Positions 18,420 to 27,696 are shown, numbered from the stretch's first letter. The stretch: 64,000 bases of DNA from Acutalibacter muris (GCF_002201475.1 NZ_CP021422.1:2914001-2978000), one strand, 5' to 3'. Numbers and translations are program-made. The notes: generated by a model not told the origin, from the sequence alone.

Positions 18420-20504
18420 TCACTCCTTGGGCACCTTCCCCTGGAAGGTGCAGCCCTCTGTGACGCAGTACAGCCGCTTATCCTTGGTCTTCTTTTGCAG
18501 GAGCACCTTGCCGCAGACCGGGCACTTCTCCTTACTGGGCGGGTCCCAGCTGACGAAGTCGCACTCGGGATAGCGGTCGCAGCCGTAGAACACCCGGCCC
18601 TTCTTGGATTTGCGCTCTATAATGTTCCCTCCGCACTTGGGGCACTCGGCCCCGGTGGGCTTCACAATCTTCTTGATGTTCTGGCACTCGGGGTACCCCG
18701 AACAGGCGATAAACTTGCCGAAGCGCCCGTGCTTCACCACCATGGGCCGCCCGCACTTGTCGCAGATCTCGTCGGTCTCGTCCTCCTTCAGGTGTATCTT
18801 CACCCCGTCCATGGCCTTTTTGGCCTTTTGAACAGTCTTGTCAAAGTCGTCATAGAAGGTATGCAGAGTATCCACCCACTCCTCGTCCCCCCGCTGCACC
18901 GCGTCCAGGTCGTCCTCCACCTGGGCGGTGAAGCGCACGTTCACGATTTTGGGGAACTGCTCCTTCATGAGCTTGGTGATGACCTCTCCCAGCTCCGTGG
19001 GTTTAAAGGCCTTGCCCTCTCTGGTGACGTACTCCCGCATGGTGATGGTGGAGATGGTGGCCGCGTAGGTGGAGGGCCGGCCTATGCCGTTCTCCTCCAG
19101 GGTCTTTATCAGCGAGGCCTCGGTATATCTCGGGGGCGGCTGGGTAAAGTGCTGGTTCGGCAGCAGCTCCCGGACCCGCAGCTTCATGCCCTCCTCCAGG
19201 GGCGGCAGGTCCCTCCCGGCCTTCTCGTCGTCCTCCTTCGTCTCCTCATACAGGGCCGTAAAGCCCTCAAAGTTCACGTTGAAGCCGCTGGCCTTGAAGA
19301 TATATCTCCCGGCCTTTATATTGGCCTGGGTGGTGTTCAGCACACAGTTTGCCATCTGGCTGGAGATGAACCGCTCCCAGATGAGCTTATAGAGCTTAAA
19401 CTGGTCCGGGGTCAAGGACCCCTTCACCTGCTCCGGGGTCAGGCTGATGGTAGAGGGTCGTATGGCCTCGTGGCCGTCCTGGGCCCCAGCCCGGGACTTA
19501 TAGTGCCGTGGCTTCGGGGGCAGGTACTTCTCTCCCCAGCGGCCCTTTATAAACTCCGACGCGTCCCGAAGGGCGTCCTCGGACACCCGAAGGGAGTCGG
19601 TACGCATATAGGTGATAAGGCCCACGGCCCCGTGGCCCTCCACGTCCACGCCCTCATACAGCTCCTGGGCCGCCCGCATGGTGCGGTAGGCCTGGAAGCC
19701 CAGCCGCTTCGAAGCCTCCTGCTGAAGGGTAGAGGTGATAAAGGGCGGGGCGGGCTGGCGGCTCCGCCTGCCCTTTTTCACCGGGCCCACCACAAACTCC
19801 TCCTTCTGTATCTCGGAGAGTATCGCGTCGGCCTGCTCCTTGTTCGTTATCTCTATCTCGCCGCTCTCGTCCCCATAGAACGCCGCCGGGAACACCACCC
19901 TTGCAGGGGGCGCGGTGAGCTTCGCGTCTATGCTCCAATATTCCTTTGGCACAAAGGCGCGTATCTCCTCCTCCCGGTCCACTATCATGCGCACCGCCAC
20001 GGACTGCACCCGCCCGGCGGAAAGGCCCTTTCTGATGGTCTTTACCAAGAAAGGGCTTAAGGTATAGCCCACAAGCCTGTCAAGAATACGCCTTGCCTGC
20101 TGGGCGTTCACCAGATCCATATCGATGGTCCTGGGATGGGCCATGCCCTCGGATACACCGGTCTTGGTTATCTCGTTGAAGGTCACCCGGTCCAAAGCGT
20201 CCTCGGGCAGGTCCAGAAGGTACGCCAGATGCCAGGAGATGGCCTCCCCCTCCCGGTCCGGGTCGGTAGCCAGCAGCACTCCGTCGGACTTCTGGGCTGC
20301 GGCCTTCAGGTCCTTCACCAGCTGCTCCTTGCCCTTTATAATGGTGTATTTTGGCCTGAAATTGTCCTTTACGTCCACGCAGAGCCTTGCCTTCGGCAGG
20401 TCCCGCACGTGGCCCATGGAGGCCACCACCTGATAGTCCGGCCCCAGGTATTTCTGTATGGTCTTCGCCTTTGAAGGCGACTCCACAATGACTAATTTAG
20501 ACAT
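18420..20504 (-). CDS. topA: DNA topoisomerase I
   Basis: Type IA topoisomerase that relaxes negative supercoils. TOPRIM domain at the N-terminus (VIVESPSKAKTIQKYLG, TDPDREGEAISWH), catalytic tyrosine in YMRTDSLRVS near residue 300, and three C-terminal four-cysteine zinc-finger modules (CDKCG, CPKCGG, CPVCG). 694 residues. The order dprA-topA-trmFO matches Bacillota. Confidence 0.98.
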   Translation of the reverse strand: MSKLVIVESPSKAKTIQKYLGPDYQVVASMGHVRDLPKARLCVDVKDNFRPKYTIIKGKEQLVKDLKAAAQKSDGVLLATDPDREGEAISWHLAYLLDLPEDALDRVTFNEITKTGVSEGMAHPRTIDMDLVNAQQARRILDRLVGYTLSPFLVKTIRKGLSAGRVQSVAVRMIVDREEEIRAFVPKEYWSIDAKLTAPPARVVFPAAFYGDESGEIEITNKEQADAILSEIQKEEFVVGPVKKGRRSRQPAPPFITSTLQQEASKRLGFQAYRTMRAAQELYEGVDVEGHGAVGLITYMRTDSLRVSEDALRDASEFIKGRWGEKYLPPKPRHYKSRAGAQDGHEAIRPSTISLTPEQVKGSLTPDQFKLYKLIWERFISSQMANCVLNTTQANIKAGRYIFKASGFNVNFEGFTALYEETKEDDEKAGRDLPPLEEGMKLRVRELLPNQHFTQPPPRYTEASLIKTLEENGIGRPSTYAATISTITMREYVTREGKAFKPTELGEVITKLMKEQFPKIVNVRFTAQVEDDLDAVQRGDEEWVDTLHTFYDDFDKTVQKAKKAMDGVKIHLKEDETDEICDKCGRPMVVKHGRFGKFIACSGYPECQNIKKIVKPTGAECPKCGGNIIERKSKKGRVFYGCDRYPECDFVSWDPPSKEKCPVCGKVLLQKKTKDKRLYCVTEGCTFQGKVPKE

Positions 20505-20523
20505 ATCTCGTTTCCTCTATCTC

Positions 20524-21669
20524 TTATAGTTTAAGCGGGCGGCTGTATCTGCGGCCCGGGGCGCTCTCGATAAGCCCCTGCATCTCCATCCGGGTCAGAA
20601 GCCGCAAAAGCTTTCCCGGGTCCATGCCGCAGCCCTCCGTGAGCTCGTCCACCGTGTGCGGGCCCTCCTCAAGCTGAGCCAGCACCGCCTGTTGTTCAAA
20701 AGACAATTCTTGTCTCTCTGGCAGCCCCTGCTTCTTTGGCGGTTCCCCTTCGGGGCTTTTTACTGCCGTCGGGGTCTCCATTGCAATCGCCCTGTCCGTG
20801 CCCAGTACCTCGCTGCCGCTGTACACAGGCACGGCTCCCTCCCGGAGAAGCCTGCGGCTCCCGGCAAACTCCCCGGCCCCTTCGGGTCCCGGGAACACAT
20901 AGAGTCTCCTGCCCTGTCCTGCGGCGTGCCGGGCGTAAATCATGGTGCCGCTCTTCTCTGCGGCCTGTATCAGCACCACCTTGGGACAGAGCCCGGTTAT
21001 CAGCCGGTTGCGCAGCTGAAAACCGCCCTGGGCCGGACTGCGCTGGGAGAAATACTCCGTCATAAGCGCCCCGCCCTGCTCCAGCACCCTTCGGCGCAGA
21101 TGGGCGGTCTTGGCCATATAGGGGCTGCTCAGATCCACCGGCAGCACGCATACGGCCCGGCCGCCTGCGGCGATAACGCCCTCCATTACTCCGGCGTCCA
21201 CGCCAACGGCCTCTCCGGTAACTACAACGCCGCCCGCCGTGGCCAGCTGATAGCCTATGCTTCTCGCGGCGTCAAGGCTCTCGGGCAGGGCCTTTCTGGC
21301 CCCCGCCACGGCCACCTTCGGGCCCGTAAGCCCCCGGGGCTCCGCGCCCTTAATATACAGTACCGCAGGAGGGTCAGAAATATTCCTCAGTTCCTGGGGA
21401 TATTGCTCACACTCCGGCGTTACCACCTGCCAGCCCAGCCGCAGGGCGTACTCCAGCCGGGCCATGGCCTCCTCCGCTGTACACACGGCCAGAGACTCGG
21501 TCTGGACCTCCGACACATAGTCCAGCCTGTTCCAGCACCTGGGCCCCGCCCGGTAAAAGCCCTCCAAGCCCCCGGGGAAGCTCTTGTATATGTGCCAGGG
21601 CGTGCCGCTGCCCGGGCCGAAGGCCTGCTGGGCCCACATCCAGAACACTATATTATTCCGCTGTGCCAT
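20524..21669 (-). CDS. dprA: DprA/Smf-like DNA processing protein, divergent
   Basis: DprA loads RecA on incoming single-stranded DNA. The Rossmann-like core is recognisable (AVAGARKALPES, VVVTGEAVGVDAGVMEG, GGFQLRNRLITGL, KSGTMIYARHA, GRRLYVFPGP) and a winged-helix domain ends the protein (residues about 310-381). It is clearly divergent: the usual SGLARGID-AH segment reads TGEAVGVDAGVM, so the conserved His is missing. 381 residues. It overlaps the methyltransferase gene start by 17 nt. Confidence 0.88.
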   Translation of the reverse strand: MAQRNNIVFWMWAQQAFGPGSGTPWHIYKSFPGGLEGFYRAGPRCWNRLDYVSEVQTESLAVCTAEEAMARLEYALRLGWQVVTPECEQYPQELRNISDPPAVLYIKGAEPRGLTGPKVAVAGARKALPESLDAARSIGYQLATAGGVVVTGEAVGVDAGVMEGVIAAGGRAVCVLPVDLSSPYMAKTAHLRRRVLEQGGALMTEYFSQRSPAQGGFQLRNRLITGLCPKVVLIQAAEKSGTMIYARHAAGQGRRLYVFPGPEGAGEFAGSRRLLREGAVPVYSGSEVLGTDRAIAMETPTAVKSPEGEPPKKQGLPERQELSFEQQAVLAQLEEGPHTVDELTEGCGMDPGKLLRLLTRMEMQGLIESAPGRRYSRPLKL

Positions 21670-22471
21670 CGGACTCCCCCCTTCGTAAAAGCTCCCAGAG
21701 CAGGACCGTGGCCGCCGCCGCCGCGTTCAGCGACTCCGCCCGGCCGCCCATGGGTATGGTGATAAGGTCATGGCAGAGTCCCGCCGTCTCCCTGGTAAGT
21801 CCGCTGCCCTCGTTGCCTATTACCACCGTGTGACGGCCCTTGGTAAAGTCTATGCCGGTAACAGGTCTGGCCGTCTCCGCCGGCACCGCGCCGTGGATAG
21901 AATACCCCTCGTTCTTAAGCCGCCAAAGCAGTTCCTCCGCCGAAGCCGCCCCCTCCGGCCAAAGCCGGAAAGCCGCGCCCATGGAGGCCCGCAGGGCCTT
22001 GGGGGACAGGGGGTCGCAGCAGTCCCCCAAAAGGAACACCCGAAAACGCCCCAACGCCTCGGCGGTGCGCAGTATGGTCCCCAGGTTCCCGGGGTCCTGG
22101 AGGTTCTCCAGCACCAGGCACGGCTCGTCAGGAGCCGCCTGCCCGTTATTAGCCGCCTGCCGGGGCCAGGCGCACAGGCAGAATATTCCCTGGGGGCTCT
22201 TGGTGTCCGAGAGAAGCCCGGCCACCGGGTCCTCTATCATATAGACCGACTCCGCCGCGCCCAGTATCCTCTCCAGGTATCCCCGGTATTTTTCCCGAGC
22301 CCTGGGGGTAAAGAAACACGTCTTTATCTTCACGCCGGAAGCCGCAGCGTCCCGGCAGAGCCTTGCCCCCTCGCACAGGAACTCCCGCCGCTCCCGCCGC
22401 TCCCGGGAGGAGCCCAGCAGGGCCGCGGCGGACCTTACCAGGGGATTGCGGCGGCTGGTGATACGCTCCAT
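21653..22471 (-). CDS. SpoU/TrmH-family RNA 2'-O-methyltransferase
   Basis: SPOUT-fold methyltransferase: substrate-binding N-terminal domain (ITSRRNPLVRSAAALL), then LENLQDPGNLGTILRTAEALG near residue 125, VIGNEGSGLTRE near 225 and IPMGGRAESLNAAAAATVLLWE near the end (SAM knot). 272 residues. Belongs to the group often encoded beside the rplT operon. The target nucleotide is not predictable. Confidence 0.92.
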   Translation of the reverse strand: MERITSRRNPLVRSAAALLGSSRERRERREFLCEGARLCRDAAASGVKIKTCFFTPRAREKYRGYLERILGAAESVYMIEDPVAGLLSDTKSPQGIFCLCAWPRQAANNGQAAPDEPCLVLENLQDPGNLGTILRTAEALGRFRVFLLGDCCDPLSPKALRASMGAAFRLWPEGAASAEELLWRLKNEGYSIHGAVPAETARPVTGIDFTKGRHTVVIGNEGSGLTRETAGLCHDLITIPMGGRAESLNAAAAATVLLWELLRRGESDGTAE

Positions 22472-22553
22472 AGTGCTCCCCTCCCGTATACAGAATATAA
22501 ACGCCCAAGGCAGGGAGCCTCAGGCGCGGGTGCCGCGGTATGCGGCGGGCAGT

Positions 22554-22907
22554 TTACAGTGCCGCCTTGGCCTTCTCCACCAGAGCGGTAAAGCCCTGGG
22601 GGTCGGCGATGGCGATCTCAGAGAGCATCTTGCGGTTCAGCGTTACCCCGGCCTTTTTAAGCCCATTCATAAAGGTGGAGTAGTTGACCCCGTTCATGCG
22701 GCAGCCCGCAGAGATGCGGGTTATCCACAGGCGGCGGAAATCGCGCTTGCGCTGCTTGCGGCCGATGTAGGCATAGTTGCCGGATTTCATCACGGCCTGT
22801 TTGGCCATTTTAAAGTGGCGGCTCTTTGAACCCCAGTAGCCCTTTGCCAGCTTCAGAACCTTTTTCCTTCTCTTGCGCGTCATCAGCGCACCCTTTACTC
22901 TTGCCAT
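22554..22907 (-). CDS. rplT: 50S ribosomal protein L20
   Basis: 117 residues, starts [19 protein letters not shown] and contains the conserved [12 protein letters not shown] and [17 protein letters not shown] segments that bind 23S rRNA. In Bacillota L20 also represses the operon by binding the infC leader. Third gene of infC-rpmI-rplT. Confidence 0.98.
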   Translation of the reverse strand: MARVKGALMTRKRRKKVLKLAKGYWGSKSRHFKMAKQAVMKSGNYAYIGRKQRKRDFRRLWITRISAGCRMNGVNYSTFMNGLKKAGVTLNRKMLSEIAIADPQGFTALVEKAKAAL

Positions 22908-22995
22908 AGCTTCTCAATCCTTTCCCGGTTAAACGCGGACAGCTGCTCCGCGCATTTTATCTTATCATAAGCTTATATACGCAGTTTCCCAAGTC

Positions 22996-23199
22996 TTATT
23001 TATAGGGCAGCATCCGCTTTACGGCTGCGGTGTTGGTCTTGTCGGTAACAGTGGTGCCCCTGGCATGGCGCTTGACCTTGGGGGTCTTGCCGTGGCCGTT
23101 GAACAGGTGGCTTGTGAACGCATGGGCGCGGATCACCTTGCCGTTTTTCGAGAGCTTGAAGCGCTTTTTCGCGCCGCTGTGAGTCTTCAGTTTAGGCAT
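22996..23199 (-). CDS. rpmI: 50S ribosomal protein L35
   Basis: 67 residues, begins MPKLKTHSGAKKRFKLSKNG and ends VKRMLPYK, fully typical. Ribosome-binding site AAGGAGG. A small hairpin lies in the 88-nt gap before rplT. Confidence 0.98.
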   Translation of the reverse strand: MPKLKTHSGAKKRFKLSKNGKVIRAHAFTSHLFNGHGKTPKVKRHARGTTVTDKTNTAAVKRMLPYK

Positions 23200-23262
23200 A
23201 CTTTATTCCTCCTTGATATTAAAGCCAATATTAAGCCCCATCCCTAGAATATCGGACGGCGC

Positions 23263-23781
23263 TCACTTTGCCGGTTTTGGCGCCAAGAACATCATCATGG
23301 TGCGGCCCTCCAGCTTCGGCTGGCGCTCCACGTTGGCCACCTCGGCCATGGCCTCTGAAAAGCGCTTCATTATCTCCAGCCCCAGCTCCGGGTGACCCAT
23401 TTCGCGGCCCCTGAAACGGATGGAGGCCTTGACCTTGTTCCCCTCTGAGATAAAGCGCATGGCATGATTCTTCTTGGTTTCAAAGTCGTGGACGTCAATG
23501 TTCAGCGACAGGCGAACCTCTTTTATCTCCACCACCCGCTGGTTCTTGCGCTGCTCCTTTTCCCGCTTGCTCTGCTCAAAGCGGTACTTGCCATAGTCGA
23601 TGATCTTGCACACCGGCGGGGTCGCCTGGGGCGCGATCTTCACCAGATCCAGATTCTTCTGCTCCGCCAGCTCCATGGCCCGCCTTGCTGGCATTATCCC
23701 CAGCTGGGAGCCGTCGGAATCAATCACCCTTATCTCCCTGTCACGGATCTGTTCGTTGATCTGTAGTTCCTTGCTGCTAAT
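23263..23781 (-). CDS. infC: translation initiation factor IF-3 (ATT start)
   Basis: Binds the 30S subunit and proofreads start codons. The body INEQIRDREIRVIDSDGSQLG, VCKIIDYGKYRFEQ and IRFRGREMGHPELG are the IF-3 consensus blocks. The best start is the ATT at 23779-23781 (172 residues): GGAGGTG sits 6 nt upstream and the protein then starts at SSKELQINEQ, as in relatives. An in-frame ATG at 23796 lies inside the ribosome-binding site and is unlikely. AUU starts on infC let IF-3 repress itself. Confidence 0.95.
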   Translation of the reverse strand: MSSKELQINEQIRDREIRVIDSDGSQLGIMPARRAMELAEQKNLDLVKIAPQATPPVCKIIDYGKYRFEQSKREKEQRKNQRVVEIKEVRLSLNIDVHDFETKKNHAMRFISEGNKVKASIRFRGREMGHPELGLEIMKRFSEAMAEVANVERQPKLEGRTMMMFLAPKPAK

Positions 23782-23826
23782 GTTCCGCACCTCCATCAAG
23801 CGATATCCTCGTTCCTCACGGAAAAA

Positions 23827-23850
23827 GCGGGTGGAACGCGCTCCACCCGC
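23827..23850 (-). terminator. infC leader attenuator
   Basis: 9-bp perfect GC-rich stem with a 6-nt loop and a T-run on the minus-strand side; it lies 46 nt before the infC ATT codon. Confidence 0.8.
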
Positions 23851-23955
23851 AGGATCAACACATAGCGTAAAGGCCCGTAAAACAGGCCCTCAAACCGTAT
23901 TGACCTATGGTACGTATTTGCACCGCAGGTGGAGAAGACTTCGTTGCGCTAAGCA

Positions 23956-23999
23956 TGACGTTCGCTTACGCAAAGTCTGACATTCGCTTACGCAAAGTC
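23956..23999. repeat. tandem 22-nt duplication in the infC leader
   Basis: Two adjacent 22-nt units, 23956-23977 and 23978-23999, differ at one base (TGACG versus TGACA at the start). They sit in the transcribed leader about 15-60 nt after the predicted start site. Confidence 0.9.
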
Positions 24000-24021
24000 T
24001 CCCGCTTTATTTTCCTCTGGT

Positions 24022-24050
24022 ATTATACGCTATTTATTTCCCTTTGTCAA
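24022..24050 (-). promoter_or_regulatory. SigA promoter of infC operon
   Basis: TTGACA (24045-24050), 17-nt spacer, TATAAT (24022-24027) on the minus strand, both exact consensus. The -35 box and part of the spacer lie in the final codons of the glycosyltransferase gene. Confidence 0.9.
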
Positions 24051-25008
24051 GGGGGTTTTCCGTATTTCTCAAATGCTCCTCCACCCTGTACCTGGGCCGG
24101 GCCTTCACCTCGCTGTATATCTTGCCGATATACCCGCCCACCACGCCAAGGCAGAGCATCTGAAGCCCCCCCAGAAGCCAGATGGAGCAGACTATGGCCG
24201 TCCAGCCGGACACCGCCAGGCCCGCGAAGTAGGATATCAGGGCGTATAAAAGCCCGAATATACTGAGTATTGATATGAGTATCCCGAAGTTCGATATGAG
24301 CTTTAGGGGCTTTACGCTGAAGCTGGTGATGCCGTCCAGGGCAAAGGAGATCATCTTCTTCAAGGGGTACTTACTCTCCCCCGCAAAGCGCTCGTGCCTG
24401 TCGTAGTACACATAGTCGCTCCTATAGCCTATAAGCGGCACAATGCCCCTAAGGAACAGGTTCACCTCTTTATACTCCGAAAGGCCCTGAAGCGCCCTTT
24501 TGCTCATGAGCCTGTAGTCCGCATGGTTAAAGACTATATCCACACCCAAAAGCTTCATCACCTTATAGAACCCCTCGGCGGTGGTGCGCTTGAACCAGGT
24601 GTCCGTCTCCCGCTTGTTCCTGACCCCATAGACCACGTCGCAGCCCTCAAGGTGCTTCTCCACGAACTTGTCCAGAGCGTCCACGTCGTCCTGCAAATCC
24701 GCGTCCAGGCTTATGGCGCAGTCGCAGTATTCCTTGGCCGTCATCAGCCCGCACAGAAGGGCGTTCTGGTGCCCCCTGTTATGGGCCAGCTTTACCCCCT
24801 CCACATAGGGGTTCTCCCTGTTTAGCCCCGAGATTATTTCCCAGGTCCTGTCGCGGCTGCCGTCGTCCACCAAAAGCATACGGCTTTTTTCGTTCGCAAG
24901 GCCGCCCGCCCTCATGGAGTCCAGCTTCTCCGTCAGCCGCCGCACGGTCTCCGGCAGCACCTCCTCCTCGTTATAGCAGGGTATCACAAAATATACAGTC
25001 GGACCCAT
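24034..25008 (-). CDS. polyprenyl-phosphate glycosyltransferase, CsbB/GtrB-like
   Basis: Family 2 glycosyltransferase, 324 residues. GT-A domain with VIPCYNEEEVLPETV at the start, LVDDGSRD, and the metal-binding SLDADLQDD near residue 97; two C-terminal membrane helices (about 230-255 and 265-290) are typical of enzymes that load a sugar onto undecaprenyl phosphate. It directly follows the YfhO gene (stop TAA then ATG). In B. subtilis CsbB supplies lipid-linked GlcNAc and YfhO uses it to decorate lipoteichoic acid; the same partnership is likely here, with unknown sugar. Confidence 0.88.
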   Translation of the reverse strand: MGPTVYFVIPCYNEEEVLPETVRRLTEKLDSMRAGGLANEKSRMLLVDDGSRDRTWEIISGLNRENPYVEGVKLAHNRGHQNALLCGLMTAKEYCDCAISLDADLQDDVDALDKFVEKHLEGCDVVYGVRNKRETDTWFKRTTAEGFYKVMKLLGVDIVFNHADYRLMSKRALQGLSEYKEVNLFLRGIVPLIGYRSDYVYYDRHERFAGESKYPLKKMISFALDGITSFSVKPLKLISNFGILISILSIFGLLYALISYFAGLAVSGWTAIVCSIWLLGGLQMLCLGVVGGYIGKIYSEVKARPRYRVEEHLRNTENPLDKGK

Positions 25009-27696
25009 TTATACGTCCTCCTTCCGCTCAGTCTTCGGGGTATCCTCCGGTCTCTTTTCCTCCCCGGCAGCTCCCTCCGGCTCCTCAAGCTGAGGCCAAG
25101 GCCTGGGCTGGAACCTTTTCGGGGCCTGTTCCTTCTTCTCCTGCTTCCCTGGCGGCTCCGGCTGTGCCGGGGCCCTTGGCGGCGCAGGAGCCACCCGGGG
25201 CAGAGCCGCCCGGCGCACCGGCCTGCGCCTTAGCCTTACGGGCCTGCGGCTCTGGGGGCTGTTCTTCTTCGCCCAGGCCGCCACGTTCCCCACGCGCATG
25301 AGCTTCGGGTACTTGGGCCCCTCGGGCTCCGGCATACGCTTCATAACGGCAAGATACGCTATCAGCCCCGCAAGCGCCGCCAGGCTCATGAGTATTCCCG
25401 CCGTAAGCCCCGGGGTGGAATAAGTAAAGTCAATATGCACACTCTCTCCCCCCGGCGCCGCCACCGCCATAAAGCCCACGTTAACCCGGAGTATCTCCGC
25501 CTTCTGGCCGTTGACCTGGGCGCTCCAGCCGGGCTCATAGGGCACGCTGAAGAAAACCAGCTGGTCCCCGCCGGTGTCTATCTCCGCGGAGAAGCCGGAG
25601 TTATTATAGCCAAAGGACTTACAGGCCTCCGCCGCCCGCTCAAGGCAGTCGTCCATATAGTTCCGCTCGCTGAAGTGCCGCATATCTTCGGGCAAAAGCT
25701 CCAACAGCCCCTCCACCTTCGGGACGTCCTCGTCCTCCACTATCAGGGCCCGGAGCATGGAGAGCTCCCTTTGCCCCACAGAGGTGTCGCTGCCCTTTGT
25801 AAGCTCCTCGTACTCGCTTCTGGGCAGGTAGTATTTATAGGTGAAGCCCATGGGCACGTAAAACTCGTTCTCCCATATATCATATCCGTTGGCGTTGCCA
25901 TAATACGCCCAGCCGGGCATGGCCGTGTTGTCCATCTCGCTGCCGGCAAAATACTCCGTGTCCGACTCGTCGTCAAAGAGCCACCTTACCGACAGAAGGC
26001 CCCTTATGGCGTAATGGCTCACCTTGGGCCGGGAGCCCACGTCCCGCTGGACTCCGATGGAATCATAGAACTCCATAACGGACCCGGGCACAATGCTGTG
26101 GAAGGCCTGGATACTGGGTATCTGCCAGAACATGGCCGCGTTGTCCATGGACTCGTAGAAGTCCGAGCGGCAGCTCTGCAGGTCTGTGATGGGCACATTT
26201 ACCCCGCCGTTGAGCTCATAGGGGATAAGGTGGTCCCAGGTATAGTCCGACTGGGTCTTTCCAAGGGAGATGAAGAAGATGGAGTAGAGCACCGTCACCA
26301 CCGACAGGCACCCGAAGGCCCCCCTCTTGAAGGCCTTGCGGCTTCTGCAAAAGAGGAACAGAAACACCACCAGCCCCAGGCACACAAGGGATATGGCCAC
26401 ATAGCTCCAGAACCGGGTGGGATAGTCCATAAGCCCCACGTCCCAGCTCTCCACGCCGTCCACGGTCTCCTTCGCGGGCATAAAGCCTATTACCCCCGCG
26501 ATAGCTATGACTATTACAAAGTTCCAGGTTATTGCCCTCCTCCAGTCCACCCGATCGTTCTCCAGGGCCAGCACCGTCGAGAGGGCCATCATAAGCGTCA
26601 GCATATAGAACCACCGGGCGTAGTAGGCCGAGTTCATCAGCTGGAAGGCGGCGTTCAAAAAGGGCACCAGAGCCATGGTGAACAGCACCCAGAGCATCTT
26701 CTTCAGCCAGTGTTTTCTCCTAAGCTGGAGCCAGCCGATAACGCCGGTCATGCCGAAAAGCGGCAGCCACGCCCCTAAAGACGACCATTTGGACTCCGAG
26801 TCCGGGGTAAAGTTGGGCCGGGCGGGCAGGTCCGGGGGGAAGAAGAAGCACTCGATTATGTGCATATACCGCTGGTTGCGGTTATAGAGCACCCCGTTCC
26901 AGCCGTTTACGGGGTTAGAAACCCGGTTGTTCTGCAGCACCGCCAGCACCGACGGCAGCAGCAGCACCCCCGAGAGGGCCACCCCCAGCACCGCCTCCAG
27001 GGCCAAAAGCAGAAAGTCCCGAAGACCTATACGCCAGCTGCCCGCTATTAGCCGCAGAAAGAAGTAAATAAGCGTGAAGGTCACCATGCCCACAAAGAAG
27101 TAGTAGTTTACCAGACAGCAGCCGAACACCGCCAGGGCGAACACGCCCCTTCTGCGTTTATACATATACTCGTCCAAGGCGGCCAGCAGCAGGGGAAAGA
27201 ATATGATGGCCTCGTGGAAGTGGTTGAAGAAAATATTATATATTGAAAAGCCCGAGAAGGCATAGAGCACCGCCCCCAAAAGTGCCGAGTCCTTGCTTTT
27301 GGTATAGCGGTGGATATACACATACCCCGTGAAGGTGGCGCAGGCGAATTTCAGCACCAGCAGCGGGCCCATCAGAAACTGCACCCACTCCGAGGGGAAG
27401 GGTATGGTCAGCCAGAAGAAGGGGCTGCCCAGAAGGTAGAAGGAGTAGGAGCCGATGAAATTCGCCCCCAGGTCCGTGCGGCTGTTCCAGCCCCAGTTCC
27501 CGGAGCGTATCGCGTCGTGGCAGAGCCTGTAAAAGGGTACCTGCTGCACGTTGAAGTCGCCGTAGAACAGGAAACGGCCGCCGTCCACTATTATAAAGGG
27601 CAGGAATATCACAAAGCTGAGCCCCAGCCCCAGGAGAAAAGCCTTGAGAAAATAGTTCTCCCGCCAGCCGGTCTTTTGCGGAGTCTTTATCGCCAT
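25009..27696 (-). CDS. YfhO-family membrane glycosyltransferase
   Basis: Large polytopic membrane protein, 895 residues, with about 12-14 membrane segments in the first two thirds, an extracytoplasmic region, a last membrane helix near 780-800 and then a cytoplasmic tail of about 80 residues rich in Pro, Arg and Glu. The N-terminal DFNVQQVPFY segment is the YfhO hallmark. The family carries out outer-leaflet sugar transfer from polyprenyl-phosphate donors. Upstream on the minus strand a TATAAT (27728-27733) is visible but no good -35. The basic/proline tail is unusual. Confidence 0.88.
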   Translation of the reverse strand: MAIKTPQKTGWRENYFLKAFLLGLGLSFVIFLPFIIVDGGRFLFYGDFNVQQVPFYRLCHDAIRSGNWGWNSRTDLGANFIGSYSFYLLGSPFFWLTIPFPSEWVQFLMGPLLVLKFACATFTGYVYIHRYTKSKDSALLGAVLYAFSGFSIYNIFFNHFHEAIIFFPLLLAALDEYMYKRRRGVFALAVFGCCLVNYYFFVGMVTFTLIYFFLRLIAGSWRIGLRDFLLLALEAVLGVALSGVLLLPSVLAVLQNNRVSNPVNGWNGVLYNRNQRYMHIIECFFFPPDLPARPNFTPDSESKWSSLGAWLPLFGMTGVIGWLQLRRKHWLKKMLWVLFTMALVPFLNAAFQLMNSAYYARWFYMLTLMMALSTVLALENDRVDWRRAITWNFVIVIAIAGVIGFMPAKETVDGVESWDVGLMDYPTRFWSYVAISLVCLGLVVFLFLFCRSRKAFKRGAFGCLSVVTVLYSIFFISLGKTQSDYTWDHLIPYELNGGVNVPITDLQSCRSDFYESMDNAAMFWQIPSIQAFHSIVPGSVMEFYDSIGVQRDVGSRPKVSHYAIRGLLSVRWLFDDESDTEYFAGSEMDNTAMPGWAYYGNANGYDIWENEFYVPMGFTYKYYLPRSEYEELTKGSDTSVGQRELSMLRALIVEDEDVPKVEGLLELLPEDMRHFSERNYMDDCLERAAEACKSFGYNNSGFSAEIDTGGDQLVFFSVPYEPGWSAQVNGQKAEILRVNVGFMAVAAPGGESVHIDFTYSTPGLTAGILMSLAALAGLIAYLAVMKRMPEPEGPKYPKLMRVGNVAAWAKKNSPQSRRPVRLRRRPVRRAALPRVAPAPPRAPAQPEPPGKQEKKEQAPKRFQPRPWPQLEEPEGAAGEEKRPEDTPKTERKEDV

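Larger units (their letters stand above)
23800..24015 (-). promoter_or_regulatory. infC-rpmI-rplT leader (L20-leader type attenuator)
   Basis: About 215 nt of non-coding leader between a consensus promoter and infC. It ends in a terminator stem GCGGGTGGA / TCCACCCGC (23827-23850) followed by TTTTTCC on the minus strand, then infC. This is the arrangement of the Bacillota L20 leader, where L20 favours premature termination. A 22-nt direct repeat lies in the middle (23956-23977 and 23978-23999). I did not fold it; covariance to the L20 leader model is untested. Confidence 0.75.

Noticed and set aside
18351..20060. 569-codon plus-strand frame
   Set aside because: Antisense shadow of topA; Leu/Gly/His-rich with no family features.
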